A stretch of DNA of 64,000 nucleotides from Acholeplasmatales bacterium (lineage in GTDB: Bacteria; Bacillota_I; Bacilli_A; Acholeplasmatales; Anaeroplasmataceae): positions 1 to 64,000 of the forward strand of contig JAFSJY010000038.1 in assembly GCA_017449215.1 (NCBI GenBank). The letters are read 5' to 3'. Each line of letters starts with the position of its first letter. The first letter of the stretch is position 1. The translations under genes and the position numbers were made by a program. A model generated the notes under the pieces. It did no database searches. It saw only the letters and a list, made by a program, of their open reading frames with translations, and was not told where the DNA came from. Below are positions 46,883 through 55,144 of this stretch, in pieces.

Positions 46883-46911
46883 TTGAAGGTTTAGATGTAA
46901 AGGCGTATTAT
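46883..46911 (+). promoter_or_regulatory. Promoter of the 221-residue lipoprotein gene
   Basis: TTGAAG (46883-46888), a 17-base spacer and TATTAT (46906-46911). Confidence 0.65.
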
Positions 46912-46943
46912 GATACTAGAAAGTGTTATATCGAGGTTTTGTT

Positions 46944-47609
46944 ATGAAAAAAATAGTTTTATTGTTATCTTTTATATTCTTATTGGTTTTATCTTCATGT
47001 AGTAAGATTTTAGATCAAGATGATAAAGATATTTTATTAGAATCAATTAATAATTTTGATAATAGTGAAGTAAGAAATTATGCCTATAAGGATTCAAATA
47101 ATAATTTAAACACAATAAGGGTATCTTTTATGGATGATGTATCTTTTATGGATAATTATTATTCTTTTTCTTTAAATGGTAATAGATATAAGCATAACAC
47201 TTTATCTAATGATATATATGAAAATGGATTATTAGTTGATAATAAAGAATTTAAAGACCCTGATTCATTTGTTAAATATGTTTTTAATTTTTACTATTCA
47301 AATGGTATTTTATTATCTTTTTATGAATGTGTTCCTTTTATTAAGGATGTATTTAGTAGTAATGATGTTAATATTGGAAGAATAGCACATGAAAGTGATT
47401 ATAGTGAAGCATATTATTATAGTGTTGTAGTTAAAGAAGAATTAATTATTGAATCTACATTTTATGATAAATTTAAAGAATTAGCTCATAAATTTACTGA
47501 ATCAAATGATGATTTAGTTACAGTATCTATTATTGGTTCATTAAAAGATAAAAAAATCGAGTCTAGAATCGTTTTTTCAATTTATAATAATGCAATATTA
47601 TCACTATAG
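46944..47609 (+). CDS. Small lipoprotein, unknown function
   Basis: This 221-residue protein has a signal peptide with lipobox LSSC (Cys near 19) and an Asp/Asn/Ser-rich mature domain with alternating hydrophobic strands. I see no motif. The ATG at 46944 follows GAGG and starts the typical MKK signal sequence; an upstream in-frame ATG at 46923 has no site. It has its own promoter and directly precedes the FtsZ/FtsK-like gene, which also has its own promoter. Confidence 0.7.
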   Translation: MKKIVLLLSFIFLLVLSSCSKILDQDDKDILLESINNFDNSEVRNYAYKDSNNNLNTIRVSFMDDVSFMDNYYSFSLNGNRYKHNTLSNDIYENGLLVDNKEFKDPDSFVKYVFNFYYSNGILLSFYECVPFIKDVFSSNDVNIGRIAHESDYSEAYYYSVVVKEELIIESTFYDKFKELAHKFTESNDDLVTVSIIGSLKDKKIESRIVFSIYNNAILSL

Positions 47610-47611
47610 GT

Positions 47612-47639
47612 TTGTTTTTTAGTTAATTTAATATATAAT
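47612..47639 (+). promoter_or_regulatory. Promoter of the FtsZ-C/FtsK-gamma-like gene
   Basis: TTGTTT (47612-47617), a 16-base spacer and TATAAT (47634-47639). An AATTTAAT/ATTAAATT dyad overlaps the -10. Confidence 0.55.
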
Positions 47640-47667
47640 TAAATTAGATATCTCGGAGGTACATATA

Positions 47668-48687
47668 ATGCTTGAGGAATTAGGTTTAAGACTAAAAAAA
47701 CAGCTTATTGATACAGGTATGATAGATGCTATTAAATTAATATCATCTACTACGGGAGTAGTTAATATCGATATTAATGATATTAAAACATTCGATAATA
47801 AGGTTTTAACATCAGTTATTGATTTTGAAACTGATACTATGAGTGATGATATTAGCATTTTAAAGGTATCTGATTTTAAGCCTACTGACGCTATTATAGC
47901 TGTTATTTCTAAGGGTAGCTTACCTGTAGATGCGATTGGAAGAATTACAGCTAAAATTGAATCTCAATTAAGATGTGATTTAAATATTATTCTAGGCGTA
48001 TATGTAGATTCATTACAGTTATCTGAAATAAGAGTAATTGGATTATTAGGTGCTGATTGTGAATGGACTGAGGATGAGGATACATTAAAAACTACTGTTA
48101 ATGAGGAGCTATTTAGAGATAGACCTGTATCATTAAGAATAGAATCTGATGAGGTATTAGCTAATTTAGATAAGAATCCAAAACCCACTGAGGTTTTGAG
48201 ATTCCCAACTCCATTTGATAAGGATTTATTCTATTATACAAAGACTATGATAGAAAAGGATTTAACAACTATCTATAAGTTACAGGATGAATTTGATATT
48301 TCATTCCAAAAGGCATCAAAGGCTATTCAAGCATTAGAGCAAATGAAGATATTATCAGAAAGAGGATCTGATGGTAAAAGAAGATTCATTATAACTAATT
48401 CTAGAGATATTTATAATATTATTTGTAATACTGGTAAATTTGTTTCAGATGATGAAAAGCTAGATAAAATATATCAAGCAGGTCAATATGTTCTTGCCTC
48501 TGGTGATACATCTATTGGTGGTATTCAAGCAAGATTTAATATGACATTTGGAGAGGCTTCAGGTATCATTGGTAAGCTTGAGGCATATGGCATTATATCT
48601 GTTAAGAATGGTATAAATCCAAGAAAAATATTAATAAATAATGTTCACGAGGTATATTTAAAAATCTACGGTAGTGAGAATAATTAA
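47668..48687 (+). CDS. FtsZ C-terminal-like domain fused to two FtsK-gamma-like winged helices
   Basis: Residues about 15-130 of this 339-residue protein look like the second half of FtsZ: VVNIDINDIKTF resembles the helix/strand LINLDFADVKT after the GTPase domain, and LNIILGVYVDSLQLSEIRVIGLLG resembles NIIFGA...DEIRVTVIATG. The tubulin-type GTPase motif is absent. Residues about 185-245 and 262-325 each resemble the FtsK gamma winged helix that reads KOPS sites (IGGIQARFNMTFGEASGIIGKLEAYGII near 282-309). I know no named family with this pairing. A role in division or chromosome segregation is inference. GGAGG precedes the start; a GAAA-loop terminator follows. Confidence 0.7.
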   Translation: MLEELGLRLKKQLIDTGMIDAIKLISSTTGVVNIDINDIKTFDNKVLTSVIDFETDTMSDDISILKVSDFKPTDAIIAVISKGSLPVDAIGRITAKIESQLRCDLNIILGVYVDSLQLSEIRVIGLLGADCEWTEDEDTLKTTVNEELFRDRPVSLRIESDEVLANLDKNPKPTEVLRFPTPFDKDLFYYTKTMIEKDLTTIYKLQDEFDISFQKASKAIQALEQMKILSERGSDGKRRFIITNSRDIYNIICNTGKFVSDDEKLDKIYQAGQYVLASGDTSIGGIQARFNMTFGEASGIIGKLEAYGIISVKNGINPRKILINNVHEVYLKIYGSENN

Positions 48688-48693
48688 TAAATT

Positions 48694-48725
48694 GCACTTT
48701 ATGAGAAATCATAAGGTGCTTTTTT
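48694..48725 (+). terminator. Intrinsic terminator with GAAA tetraloop
   Basis: GCACTTTATGA (48694-48704) pairs with TCATAAGGTGC (48709-48719) with one G-T wobble, around a GAAA loop and followed by T. Confidence 0.88.
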
Positions 48726-48798
48726 AATTTATATAATAAATTAGCTGTTTAATTGGACGATTTTTTGAAAAAAGTTTAAAAAAATACCTCAAAATACC

Positions 48799-48835
48799 TT
48801 GACACACGATATACCTCGTGATAAGATGTATATCG
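48799..48835 (+). promoter_or_regulatory. padR promoter with operator dyad
   Basis: TTGACA (48799-48804), a 17-base spacer and TAAGAT (48822-48827) with an adjacent TGn. CGATATAC (48807-48814) and GTATATCG (48828-48835) form an inverted repeat around the -10. Upstream there are further ATACCT repeats (from 48783). This is a likely PadR autoregulation site. Confidence 0.75.
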
Positions 48836-48851
48836 AAAGGAGATGTATAGC

Positions 48852-49163
48852 ATGGATGCACAGCTAAAGCGAGGATTATTAGATGTATGTGTGCTAGCGG
48901 CAATCAAAAGTGAAGATTCATATGGATATAAAATCATAAAAGATGTAAGTCCATTCTTGGAATTATCTGAATCGACACTTTACACTATCTTAAAAAGATT
49001 AGAAGAAGCTAGGATGCTAGAGGTTAGATCAGTAGAATATGCCGGAAGGCTTAGAAAATATTATCATATAACAAATGTTGGTTTAGAAAGAATAGAGAGT
49101 TTTAAGGAAGAATGGAAGGAAATAATGTTGGTTTATTCTTTCATTTGTAAGGAGGAGAGGTAA
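48852..49163 (+). CDS. PadR-family transcriptional regulator
   Basis: The 103-residue protein is a PadR-type winged-helix repressor (LKRGLLDVCVLAAIKSEDSYGY near the start, then SESTLYTILKRLEE). The ATG at 48852 is chosen by AAAGGAG at 48836-48842; an ATG at 48843 abuts that site. It starts a three-gene run with DUF1700 and DUF4097 proteins, an arrangement common in Firmicutes, where the PadR protein is thought to control the membrane pair. The dyad at its promoter fits self-control. Confidence 0.92.
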   Translation: MDAQLKRGLLDVCVLAAIKSEDSYGYKIIKDVSPFLELSESTLYTILKRLEEARMLEVRSVEYAGRLRKYYHITNVGLERIESFKEEWKEIMLVYSFICKEER

Positions 49164-49164
49164 A

Positions 49165-49779
49165 ATGACAAAGCAGGAATATTTGAGTGCACTAAGAAAT
49201 AAACTTAAGGGTTTACCAAGTAGAGAGGTTGAAGAGAAGGTTGAGTTCTATTCTGAAATGATTGATGATTACATGATTGAAGGTGGAATCTCAGAGGAAG
49301 AGGCTGTTTCAAAGATTGGAGCGGTTGAGGATGTATCTAAAGATATTATTAGTGAAACTCCACTAGTAAATATCGTTAAGGAAAAATATAAGCCAAAGAG
49401 AAGATTAAGTGGCTTAGAAATATTCTTATTAGTATTAGGCTTCCCATTATGGTTCCCATTACTAATCACATTCATGGTATTAGCATTTGTTATCTATTTA
49501 TTAACTTGGGTTTTAACAATTGTTTTATTCGCAGTAGATCTTGCATTAATAGTTGCAGGTGGTGGAGCTATAGTTGCAGGCTTTGCAAATATGGCACATG
49601 GTAATTTAATGTATGCATGCTTCCTAGGTGGTGTAGGTGCTATATCAATTGGTGTTGGTATTTTATTCTACTTCCTAGCTAAGGAATCAATTAAGTTATC
49701 ATTTGGTTTATCAAAGAAGTTATTATTAAGCGTTAAGCTTGGAGTTGTATCTGGAGGTAAAGATAATGAAAACAATTAG
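49165..49779 (+). CDS. DUF1700 (HAAS-domain) membrane protein
   Basis: This 204-residue protein has the HAAS-type N-terminal domain (MTKQEYLSALRNKLKGLP, then a second helix pair) and three to four hydrophobic segments (about 92-123, 127-150, 157-175). The family is usually encoded with PadR regulators and DUF4097 adhesin-like proteins. It starts one base after padR. Its stop overlaps the next start by 14 bases. Confidence 0.88.
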   Translation: MTKQEYLSALRNKLKGLPSREVEEKVEFYSEMIDDYMIEGGISEEEAVSKIGAVEDVSKDIISETPLVNIVKEKYKPKRRLSGLEIFLLVLGFPLWFPLLITFMVLAFVIYLLTWVLTIVLFAVDLALIVAGGGAIVAGFANMAHGNLMYACFLGGVGAISIGVGILFYFLAKESIKLSFGLSKKLLLSVKLGVVSGGKDNENN

Positions 49780-50710
49780 GAGATTATTTGTTATTATAGC
49801 TTTTGTATTAATTATTGGTGGTATTGGTTTAGTTACAATTTATGGTGTTAAGACAGGCTTTAAGTTTAAAGAAGAATTAGTAACTAATACTCATGAAAAT
49901 CTTGCAAGCTATGAATCAATGGATTTAGATATTGAAATCGCAGATGTTGAATTTATTAACTCTGATTCATTTAAGGTTGTATGCATTGAAACTGAAAAGC
50001 TAACACACGAGGTTAAGGTAGAAAATAATACATTAAAGATTAATTATAAAGATGATTTAAAGTGGTATGAAAAAATCTTTGGATTTAGATATCAAGATAC
50101 TAAGGTAGAAATCTATTTACCATATGGTGAATATAATAATTTAAAGATTAAAGCAGCTACTGGAGATATTACTATCCCAGCTGAATATAGCTTTAATAAG
50201 ATTGATATGACAGTATCAACAGGAGATGCTAAGATTAAGGCATCTGCAAAAGAGATGAGCTTCAATTCATCAACAGGGGATATCACATTAGAGAATTCAA
50301 AATATGAAAATTTAACAGTTGTTGGAACAACAGGTGCTGTTAATTTAACTAAAATCGAAGTAGAGAATAATTTAAAGATTGAAACATCAACAGGCGAAAT
50401 TAAATTAAATGATGTTAAAGCAAAGGGCTTAAAGGCTGAAACATCAACAGGTGACATTTTAGTATATGAAACATTAATTGATGGTGATATGAATTTAATT
50501 ACATCAACAGGAGATGTTACATTTAGAGCAGCAGATGCTAAAAGCATTAAGGTTGAAACATCAACAGGAGATGTTACAGGATCATTATTAACTGGTAAGG
50601 CATTTACTACTAAAACATCAACAGGTGATATAAATGTTCCTTCAAATAGTGGTACTGATACTTGTGATATTAGAACATCAACAGGCGATATTGAGATTAC
50701 TATTAAGTAA
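49766..50710 (+). CDS. DUF4097 beta-helix protein with STGD repeats
   Basis: This 314-residue protein has an N-terminal membrane anchor (about 6-27) and an external domain made of about eight repeats of the type STGDI-x-L, which should stack as a right-handed beta helix. DUF4097 proteins are called putative adhesins, with little proof. The ATG at 49766 follows GGAGG; an earlier in-frame TTG or similar start is less likely. It closes the PadR module and is followed by a hairpin terminator. Confidence 0.88.
   Translation: MKTIRRLFVIIAFVLIIGGIGLVTIYGVKTGFKFKEELVTNTHENLASYESMDLDIEIADVEFINSDSFKVVCIETEKLTHEVKVENNTLKINYKDDLKWYEKIFGFRYQDTKVEIYLPYGEYNNLKIKAATGDITIPAEYSFNKIDMTVSTGDAKIKASAKEMSFNSSTGDITLENSKYENLTVVGTTGAVNLTKIEVENNLKIETSTGEIKLNDVKAKGLKAETSTGDILVYETLIDGDMNLITSTGDVTFRAADAKSIKVETSTGDVTGSLLTGKAFTTKTSTGDINVPSNSGTDTCDIRTSTGDIEITIK
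50150..50710 (+). repeat. In-gene repeats encoding the STGD beta-helix rungs
   Basis: The element ACATCAACAGG followed by an Asp codon recurs at about 60-75-base intervals, at roughly 50388, 50439, 50499, 50557, 50618 and 50673, with weaker copies upstream. The conserved nucleotide core suggests recent expansion or recombination of the rung. Confidence 0.75.
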
Positions 50711-50713
50711 TTA

Positions 50714-50775
50714 GTTAAAAATAGTTAGGGAAAATATTAATATATATAATATATTTCCTTGACTATTTTTATTTT
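50714..50775 (+). terminator. Long imperfect hairpin terminator
   Basis: AAAAATAGT near 50717 pairs with ACTATTTTT near 50762, with an inner GGAAAATAT/ATATTTCC stem. The -35 of the marR promoter is embedded in its right arm. Confidence 0.6.
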
Positions 50776-50823
50776 ATGAGTAAAATATCTAATAGTGTTA
50801 GATAATTTAACTAACAGTGTTAG
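50759..50823 (+). promoter_or_regulatory. marR promoter with two operator dyads
   Basis: TTGACT (50759-50764), a 16-base spacer and TAAAAT (50781-50786). TATCTAA-TAGTG-TTAGATA (50786-50804) and CTAAC-AGT-GTTAG (50811-50823) are two dyads at and after the transcription start that share AGTGTTAGAT. They are likely binding sites for the MarR protein encoded directly downstream. Confidence 0.75.
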
Positions 50824-50840
50824 ATATCAAGGAGGTAAAT

Positions 50841-51275
50841 ATGACTGGAGAAGAATATTTCGAAAGAATATCAGCCCTAATGAAAAAATACGGAAAGCCT
50901 AAATTTGATCAAAATGAAGGATTCCATGGAGTTATTCCTGTTTTATCTGAATTAGTTAAATATGAGGATGGAATTGTAGCTGGAGAGATAGCAGAAAAAT
51001 TTCAAATATCAACAGCTAGAGTTGCTAAAATCCTAAATTATTTAGAGGATAAGGAATATGTCATTAGGAAGAAGCATGAAATTGATAAAAGAGTAACTAT
51101 TGTTTCAATTACAGAAAAGGGTAAGGAATTCTTAATTAGCTTTAAGAAGCAACGAGCAGATGATATGACATATGCTTTAGAAGGTATTCCTGATAGTGAT
51201 ATAGAAACATTTATTGATGTTACTGAGAAAATAATTTCTAAATTATGTCAAAGGAAGGTAGAAGAGAATGCTTAA
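50841..51275 (+). CDS. MarR-family transcriptional regulator
   Basis: The 144-residue protein has the MarR winged-helix core (VAGEIAEKFQISTARVAKILNYLEDK, then wing residues DKRVTIVSITEKG). It is likely a repressor that responds to a small toxic compound and controls the following ABC exporter. The ATG at 50841 follows AAGGAGG. It overlaps the exporter gene by eight bases, so all three are one unit. Confidence 0.92.
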   Translation: MTGEEYFERISALMKKYGKPKFDQNEGFHGVIPVLSELVKYEDGIVAGEIAEKFQISTARVAKILNYLEDKEYVIRKKHEIDKRVTIVSITEKGKEFLISFKKQRADDMTYALEGIPDSDIETFIDVTEKIISKLCQRKVEENA

Positions 51276-53154
51276 GCTATATAAAAGATTAAGTGTTAAG
51301 GATGTAATATTTGTAATCCTAATTTTAGGATTAACAGTATTATCTGTATTCTTTACTATGCAACTAGTAGATTGTATTACAGATATTATTTCATCTATAA
51401 CATATTTAAATTATCAAAATCATCCTGAGGAAATGTTTAAGGGCCAATATGAAGCCATGCTACCGATGTTTGAATCATTAGGCTGGGATGGCATTAAGAA
51501 CATGGCATTAGCTATGGGTGATGATGGTAAGGTTATTATTGAATACATCAATAATATTCAAAATGCCACTGTTGGTGATATTTGGGTTAATGGTGGTATA
51601 ATGCTTGCTTATGCCGTAGGCTCTATGATTGTTCAAGGTGTTATTGCAGTACTTGCATCATTTGTAGCTGCTAATTTAACTACTATGATTAGAAAAGAAT
51701 TATATAAGAAGATTGAGGATTTCTCTTTATCTGAAATTGATAAATTCTCAACTGCATCATTAGTAACAAGAACTACTAATGATTTACAGCATATTCAAAT
51801 GGCTAATTTAATGACTATGAGAATGATATTCCAAGCACCAGTAACTGCCATTTGGGCTTTAATTAAATTCTCTAATTCAGCCGCTTCATTATCATATGCA
51901 ACTATTATTGGTATTGTAATTATAGTAATAGTAGTAGGTTCTATTATGATTTTAGCTATTCCTAAGTTTAAGGTAATGCAAAAGCTTACTGATAACTTAA
52001 ATCAGGTTACAAGAGATAATTTAACTGGTATTAGAATTGTTAGAGCATATAATGCTGAAAAATATGAAGAAAATAGATTTGATGTTTCAAATACAAATAT
52101 TACTAAAGCTCAAATGTTTACTGGTAAGCTTATGAGCTTAATGAGCCCAGTTATTACAATTGTAATGAACGGATTAAGCTTAGGTATTTATTTAATTGGT
52201 GCTTATTTAATTAATGATAATGTAATATCATATGCAGAGGTAGTATCATCTGTTATGCTATCAAGCCAAATTATCATGTCATTTATGATGATATTAATGC
52301 TATTTATTATGTGGCCTAGAGCTATAGTAGCTGCAGGTAGAGTAAATGAGGTATTAGAAACTAAGCCAACTATTGTTAATCCAGAAAATCCTAAGCAATT
52401 TATTGAACAAGGTACTATTGAATTTAAGAATGTATCATTTAGATATCCTAATGCTTTAGGTGATGTTATTTCTAATATCAGCTTTAGTGTTAAAAAGGGT
52501 GAAACACTAGCTATTATTGGTGCTACATCAAGTGGTAAAACAACTATTTTAAATATGATTTCTAGACTTTATGACGCAACTAATGGTGAAGTATTAGTTG
52601 ATGGTATTAATGTTAAGGATGCTAATATTCAGGATTTAAGATCTAGAATAGGCTTCGTTCCTCAAAAGGGATTCCTATTTAATGGTACAATCGCATCTAA
52701 TATTACCTTTGGTAGTGATGAGGTAGATGTAGAGAAGATGAGATTCGCATCAGATGTTGCATGTGCTTCAGAATTTATAGATGAAAAGGAAGAAAAATAT
52801 GATTTTGTAATAAGCCAGGGTGGTAAGAATGTTTCTGGTGGACAGCGTCAAAGATTATGTATTGCAAGATGTGTATATTTATCTCCTGAAATTTATGTGT
52901 TTGATGATTCATTTTCTGCACTAGATTATAAGACTGATAAGCTTGTAAGAGAAAATCTTAATTCATTAGATAAGGATAAAACAAAGATTATCGTTGCTCA
53001 AAGAATTGGTACAATCATGGATGCCGATAAGATTATCGTTTTAGAGGAAGGTAAGATTGTAGGCTTTGGTAAGCATGATGAATTAATTCATAATTGTGCA
53101 ATTTATCAAGAAATTGCATTATCACAATTATCAAAGGAGGAATTAGGACTATGA
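51268..53154 (+). CDS. ABC exporter half-transporter with degenerate ATP site
   Basis: A 628-residue half-transporter. The membrane domain (about 1-340) carries an unusually large external stretch between the first two helices (about 45-115). The ATPase domain has Walker A GATSSGKTT near residue 416, signature VSGGQRQRL near 524, and Walker B ending in Asp-Asp (YVFDDSFSALD) where the catalytic Glu is normally found. Such a substitution is typical of the inactive-site partner in heterodimeric exporters of the LmrCD, PatAB or TM287/288 kind. It overlaps the second subunit gene by four bases. Confidence 0.92.
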   Translation: MLKLYKRLSVKDVIFVILILGLTVLSVFFTMQLVDCITDIISSITYLNYQNHPEEMFKGQYEAMLPMFESLGWDGIKNMALAMGDDGKVIIEYINNIQNATVGDIWVNGGIMLAYAVGSMIVQGVIAVLASFVAANLTTMIRKELYKKIEDFSLSEIDKFSTASLVTRTTNDLQHIQMANLMTMRMIFQAPVTAIWALIKFSNSAASLSYATIIGIVIIVIVVGSIMILAIPKFKVMQKLTDNLNQVTRDNLTGIRIVRAYNAEKYEENRFDVSNTNITKAQMFTGKLMSLMSPVITIVMNGLSLGIYLIGAYLINDNVISYAEVVSSVMLSSQIIMSFMMILMLFIMWPRAIVAAGRVNEVLETKPTIVNPENPKQFIEQGTIEFKNVSFRYPNALGDVISNISFSVKKGETLAIIGATSSGKTTILNMISRLYDATNGEVLVDGINVKDANIQDLRSRIGFVPQKGFLFNGTIASNITFGSDEVDVEKMRFASDVACASEFIDEKEEKYDFVISQGGKNVSGGQRQRLCIARCVYLSPEIYVFDDSFSALDYKTDKLVRENLNSLDKDKTKIIVAQRIGTIMDADKIIVLEEGKIVGFGKHDELIHNCAIYQEIALSQLSKEELGL

Positions 53155-54950
53155 TGAGAAGACCTATGCATGCTGAAAAGAAAAAAGTTTCTAAGGATGC
53201 TTATAAGAAATTATTTAATTCATTAAAACCATATATAATTCCTATTTTGATTTCAATGATATTTGTTATAACGAGTGTTGTTGTTAGTATCATTGCTCCT
53301 CAATTCTTGAAGGATTTAACTAATGAAATTCAGGCTGGCTCAACTGATGGTAATATCGATATTGATAAGGTTTGGGATATAGCTATTATTATGATTATTT
53401 TATATTCTATCTATGCTGTTACAGCATTCCTATCAGGATATATTATGACAATTGTTACTCAAAAATATGGATATAATTTAAGAAAGGAAATTTCTAATAA
53501 GATTAATAGAATGCCTTTATCTTATTTTGATTCACATCAATATGGTGATACATTATCAAGAGTAACTAATGATGTTGATACTATTACACAAAGCTTACAG
53601 CAATCTATAACTATGCTATTACAAGCAATAGCTATGCTAGTTGGTGTATTAATCGCAATGTTTATATCTAATTGGATTATGGCATTAACTGTATTATCTA
53701 CAGTACCTCTTGCTATACTTCAAACTATCTTTATTACTAAGCTTGCTGTACCTCATTTTAAGGAAAGACAAAAGAATACTGGTAAGGTAAATGCAATTGT
53801 AGAAGAGAATTTCACTGGTGCTATTATAATTAAATTATTCAATTCTGAAAAAAGAAGAGAAGAAAAATTTAATGAGGCTAATGAGGAATTACATACATCA
53901 ATGATTAAGGCTCAAATCTTTGGTGGTATGATGATGCCTATTATGACATTCATTTCATATTTTGCTTATGTTGCTGTATGTGTTGTTGGTGGCTTATTAA
54001 TGGCATATGATATGGGTATTACATTTGGTATGATTTCTGCATTCTTAGTTTATGTTAATTTATTCCAATCTCCACTTTCTCAGCTTGCTCAATCTATGAA
54101 TACTGTTCAAATGGCCGCTGCGGCATCTGATAGAGTATTTGAATTATTAGATGAGGAAGAAGAATTAAATGAGGATAATAAGCCATATTTATTATTAAAT
54201 AAAGAAAATGGTGTTAAGGGTAAGGTTGAATTTAAGAATGTTAAATTTGGTTATACTCCTGAAAAAATAATTATCCCTGATTTTTCTGTAACTGTTGAAC
54301 CAGGTATGAAGGTTGCAATTGTAGGTCCTACTGGTGCTGGTAAAACAACTATTGTTAATTTATTAATGAGATTCTATGAAATGCAAGATGGTGATATCCT
54401 AATTGATGGCATATCAATTAAGGATATGTCTAGACGTGAAATAAGAGATATCTTTGGTATGGTGCTACAGGATTCTTGGATCTTCGATGGCACTATTAGA
54501 GATAATGTAATCTATTCAAAGGAAAATGTATCAGATGAAACATTAAATAAGGCATTAAAGGATGCGTCTTTATATCACTTTGTTGATACATTAGAGAAGA
54601 AGGCAGATACTGTTGTATCAGGTGAAAGTAGCTTATCTCAAGGTCAAAGACAGCTTGTTACTATTGCTAGAGCGTTTGTTGAAAATGCACCATTAATGAT
54701 ATTAGATGAAGCTACATCTAATGTAGATACTAGAACTGAAATTCAAATTCAAAATGCTATGGATAATTTAACAAATGGAAGAACATCATTTGTAATTGCT
54801 CATAGATTATCTACTATTAAGAATGCTGATTTAATATTAGTATTAAAGGATGGTAATATTATTGAGCATGGTAACCATGAAGAATTAATGGCATTAAATG
54901 GCTTCTATAATTCTTTATATAATTCTCAATTTGTTGAGGAAATGGAATAA
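53151..54950 (+). CDS. ABC exporter half-transporter with canonical ATP site
   Basis: The 599-residue partner subunit. Six membrane helices occupy about residues 30-330. The ATPase domain has Walker A GPTGAGKTT near 390, signature LSQGQRQLV near 497 and Walker B LMILDEATSNVD with the catalytic Glu. Together with the preceding gene it should form a heterodimeric multidrug or peptide exporter controlled by MarR. AAAGGAGG is ten bases ahead of the ATG, which overlaps the first subunit's stop. Confidence 0.93.
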   Translation: MMRRPMHAEKKKVSKDAYKKLFNSLKPYIIPILISMIFVITSVVVSIIAPQFLKDLTNEIQAGSTDGNIDIDKVWDIAIIMIILYSIYAVTAFLSGYIMTIVTQKYGYNLRKEISNKINRMPLSYFDSHQYGDTLSRVTNDVDTITQSLQQSITMLLQAIAMLVGVLIAMFISNWIMALTVLSTVPLAILQTIFITKLAVPHFKERQKNTGKVNAIVEENFTGAIIIKLFNSEKRREEKFNEANEELHTSMIKAQIFGGMMMPIMTFISYFAYVAVCVVGGLLMAYDMGITFGMISAFLVYVNLFQSPLSQLAQSMNTVQMAAAASDRVFELLDEEEELNEDNKPYLLLNKENGVKGKVEFKNVKFGYTPEKIIIPDFSVTVEPGMKVAIVGPTGAGKTTIVNLLMRFYEMQDGDILIDGISIKDMSRREIRDIFGMVLQDSWIFDGTIRDNVIYSKENVSDETLNKALKDASLYHFVDTLEKKADTVVSGESSLSQGQRQLVTIARAFVENAPLMILDEATSNVDTRTEIQIQNAMDNLTNGRTSFVIAHRLSTIKNADLILVLKDGNIIEHGNHEELMALNGFYNSLYNSQFVEEME

Positions 54951-54962
54951 TAGTTTTTTAAG

Positions 54963-54989
54963 GACGAGCAAATTTATGCTCGTCTTTTT
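54963..54989 (+). terminator. Intrinsic terminator of the exporter operon
   Basis: GACGAGCA (54963-54970) pairs with TGCTCGTC (54977-54984), followed by five T. Confidence 0.9.
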
Positions 54990-55049
54990 CCTCAAAAAAG
55001 TTATGAAAATAGATTTAACCAAAATAGAAAAAATGGCTTAATTGTGTCA

Positions 55050-55065
55050 AAGTAAACGATTTCAT
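55050..55065 (+). promoter_or_regulatory. cre-like catabolite response element
   Basis: AAGTAAACGATTTCAT matches the cre consensus WTGNAANCGNWNNCAW at all but one fixed position. It lies just upstream of the ccpA promoter, so it could mediate self-control. Confidence 0.55.
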
Positions 55066-55083
55066 TTATTTTCATAAACTCTA

Positions 55084-55112
55084 TTGAAAACCCAATTTTG
55101 ATATGATATAAT
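55084..55112 (+). promoter_or_regulatory. ccpA promoter
   Basis: TTGAAA (55084-55089), a 17-base spacer and TAATAT (55107-55112) with an adjacent TGn. Confidence 0.75.
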
Positions 55113-55144
55113 ATTTTAGAAATTTAGCGAAGGAGGGAATCGAT

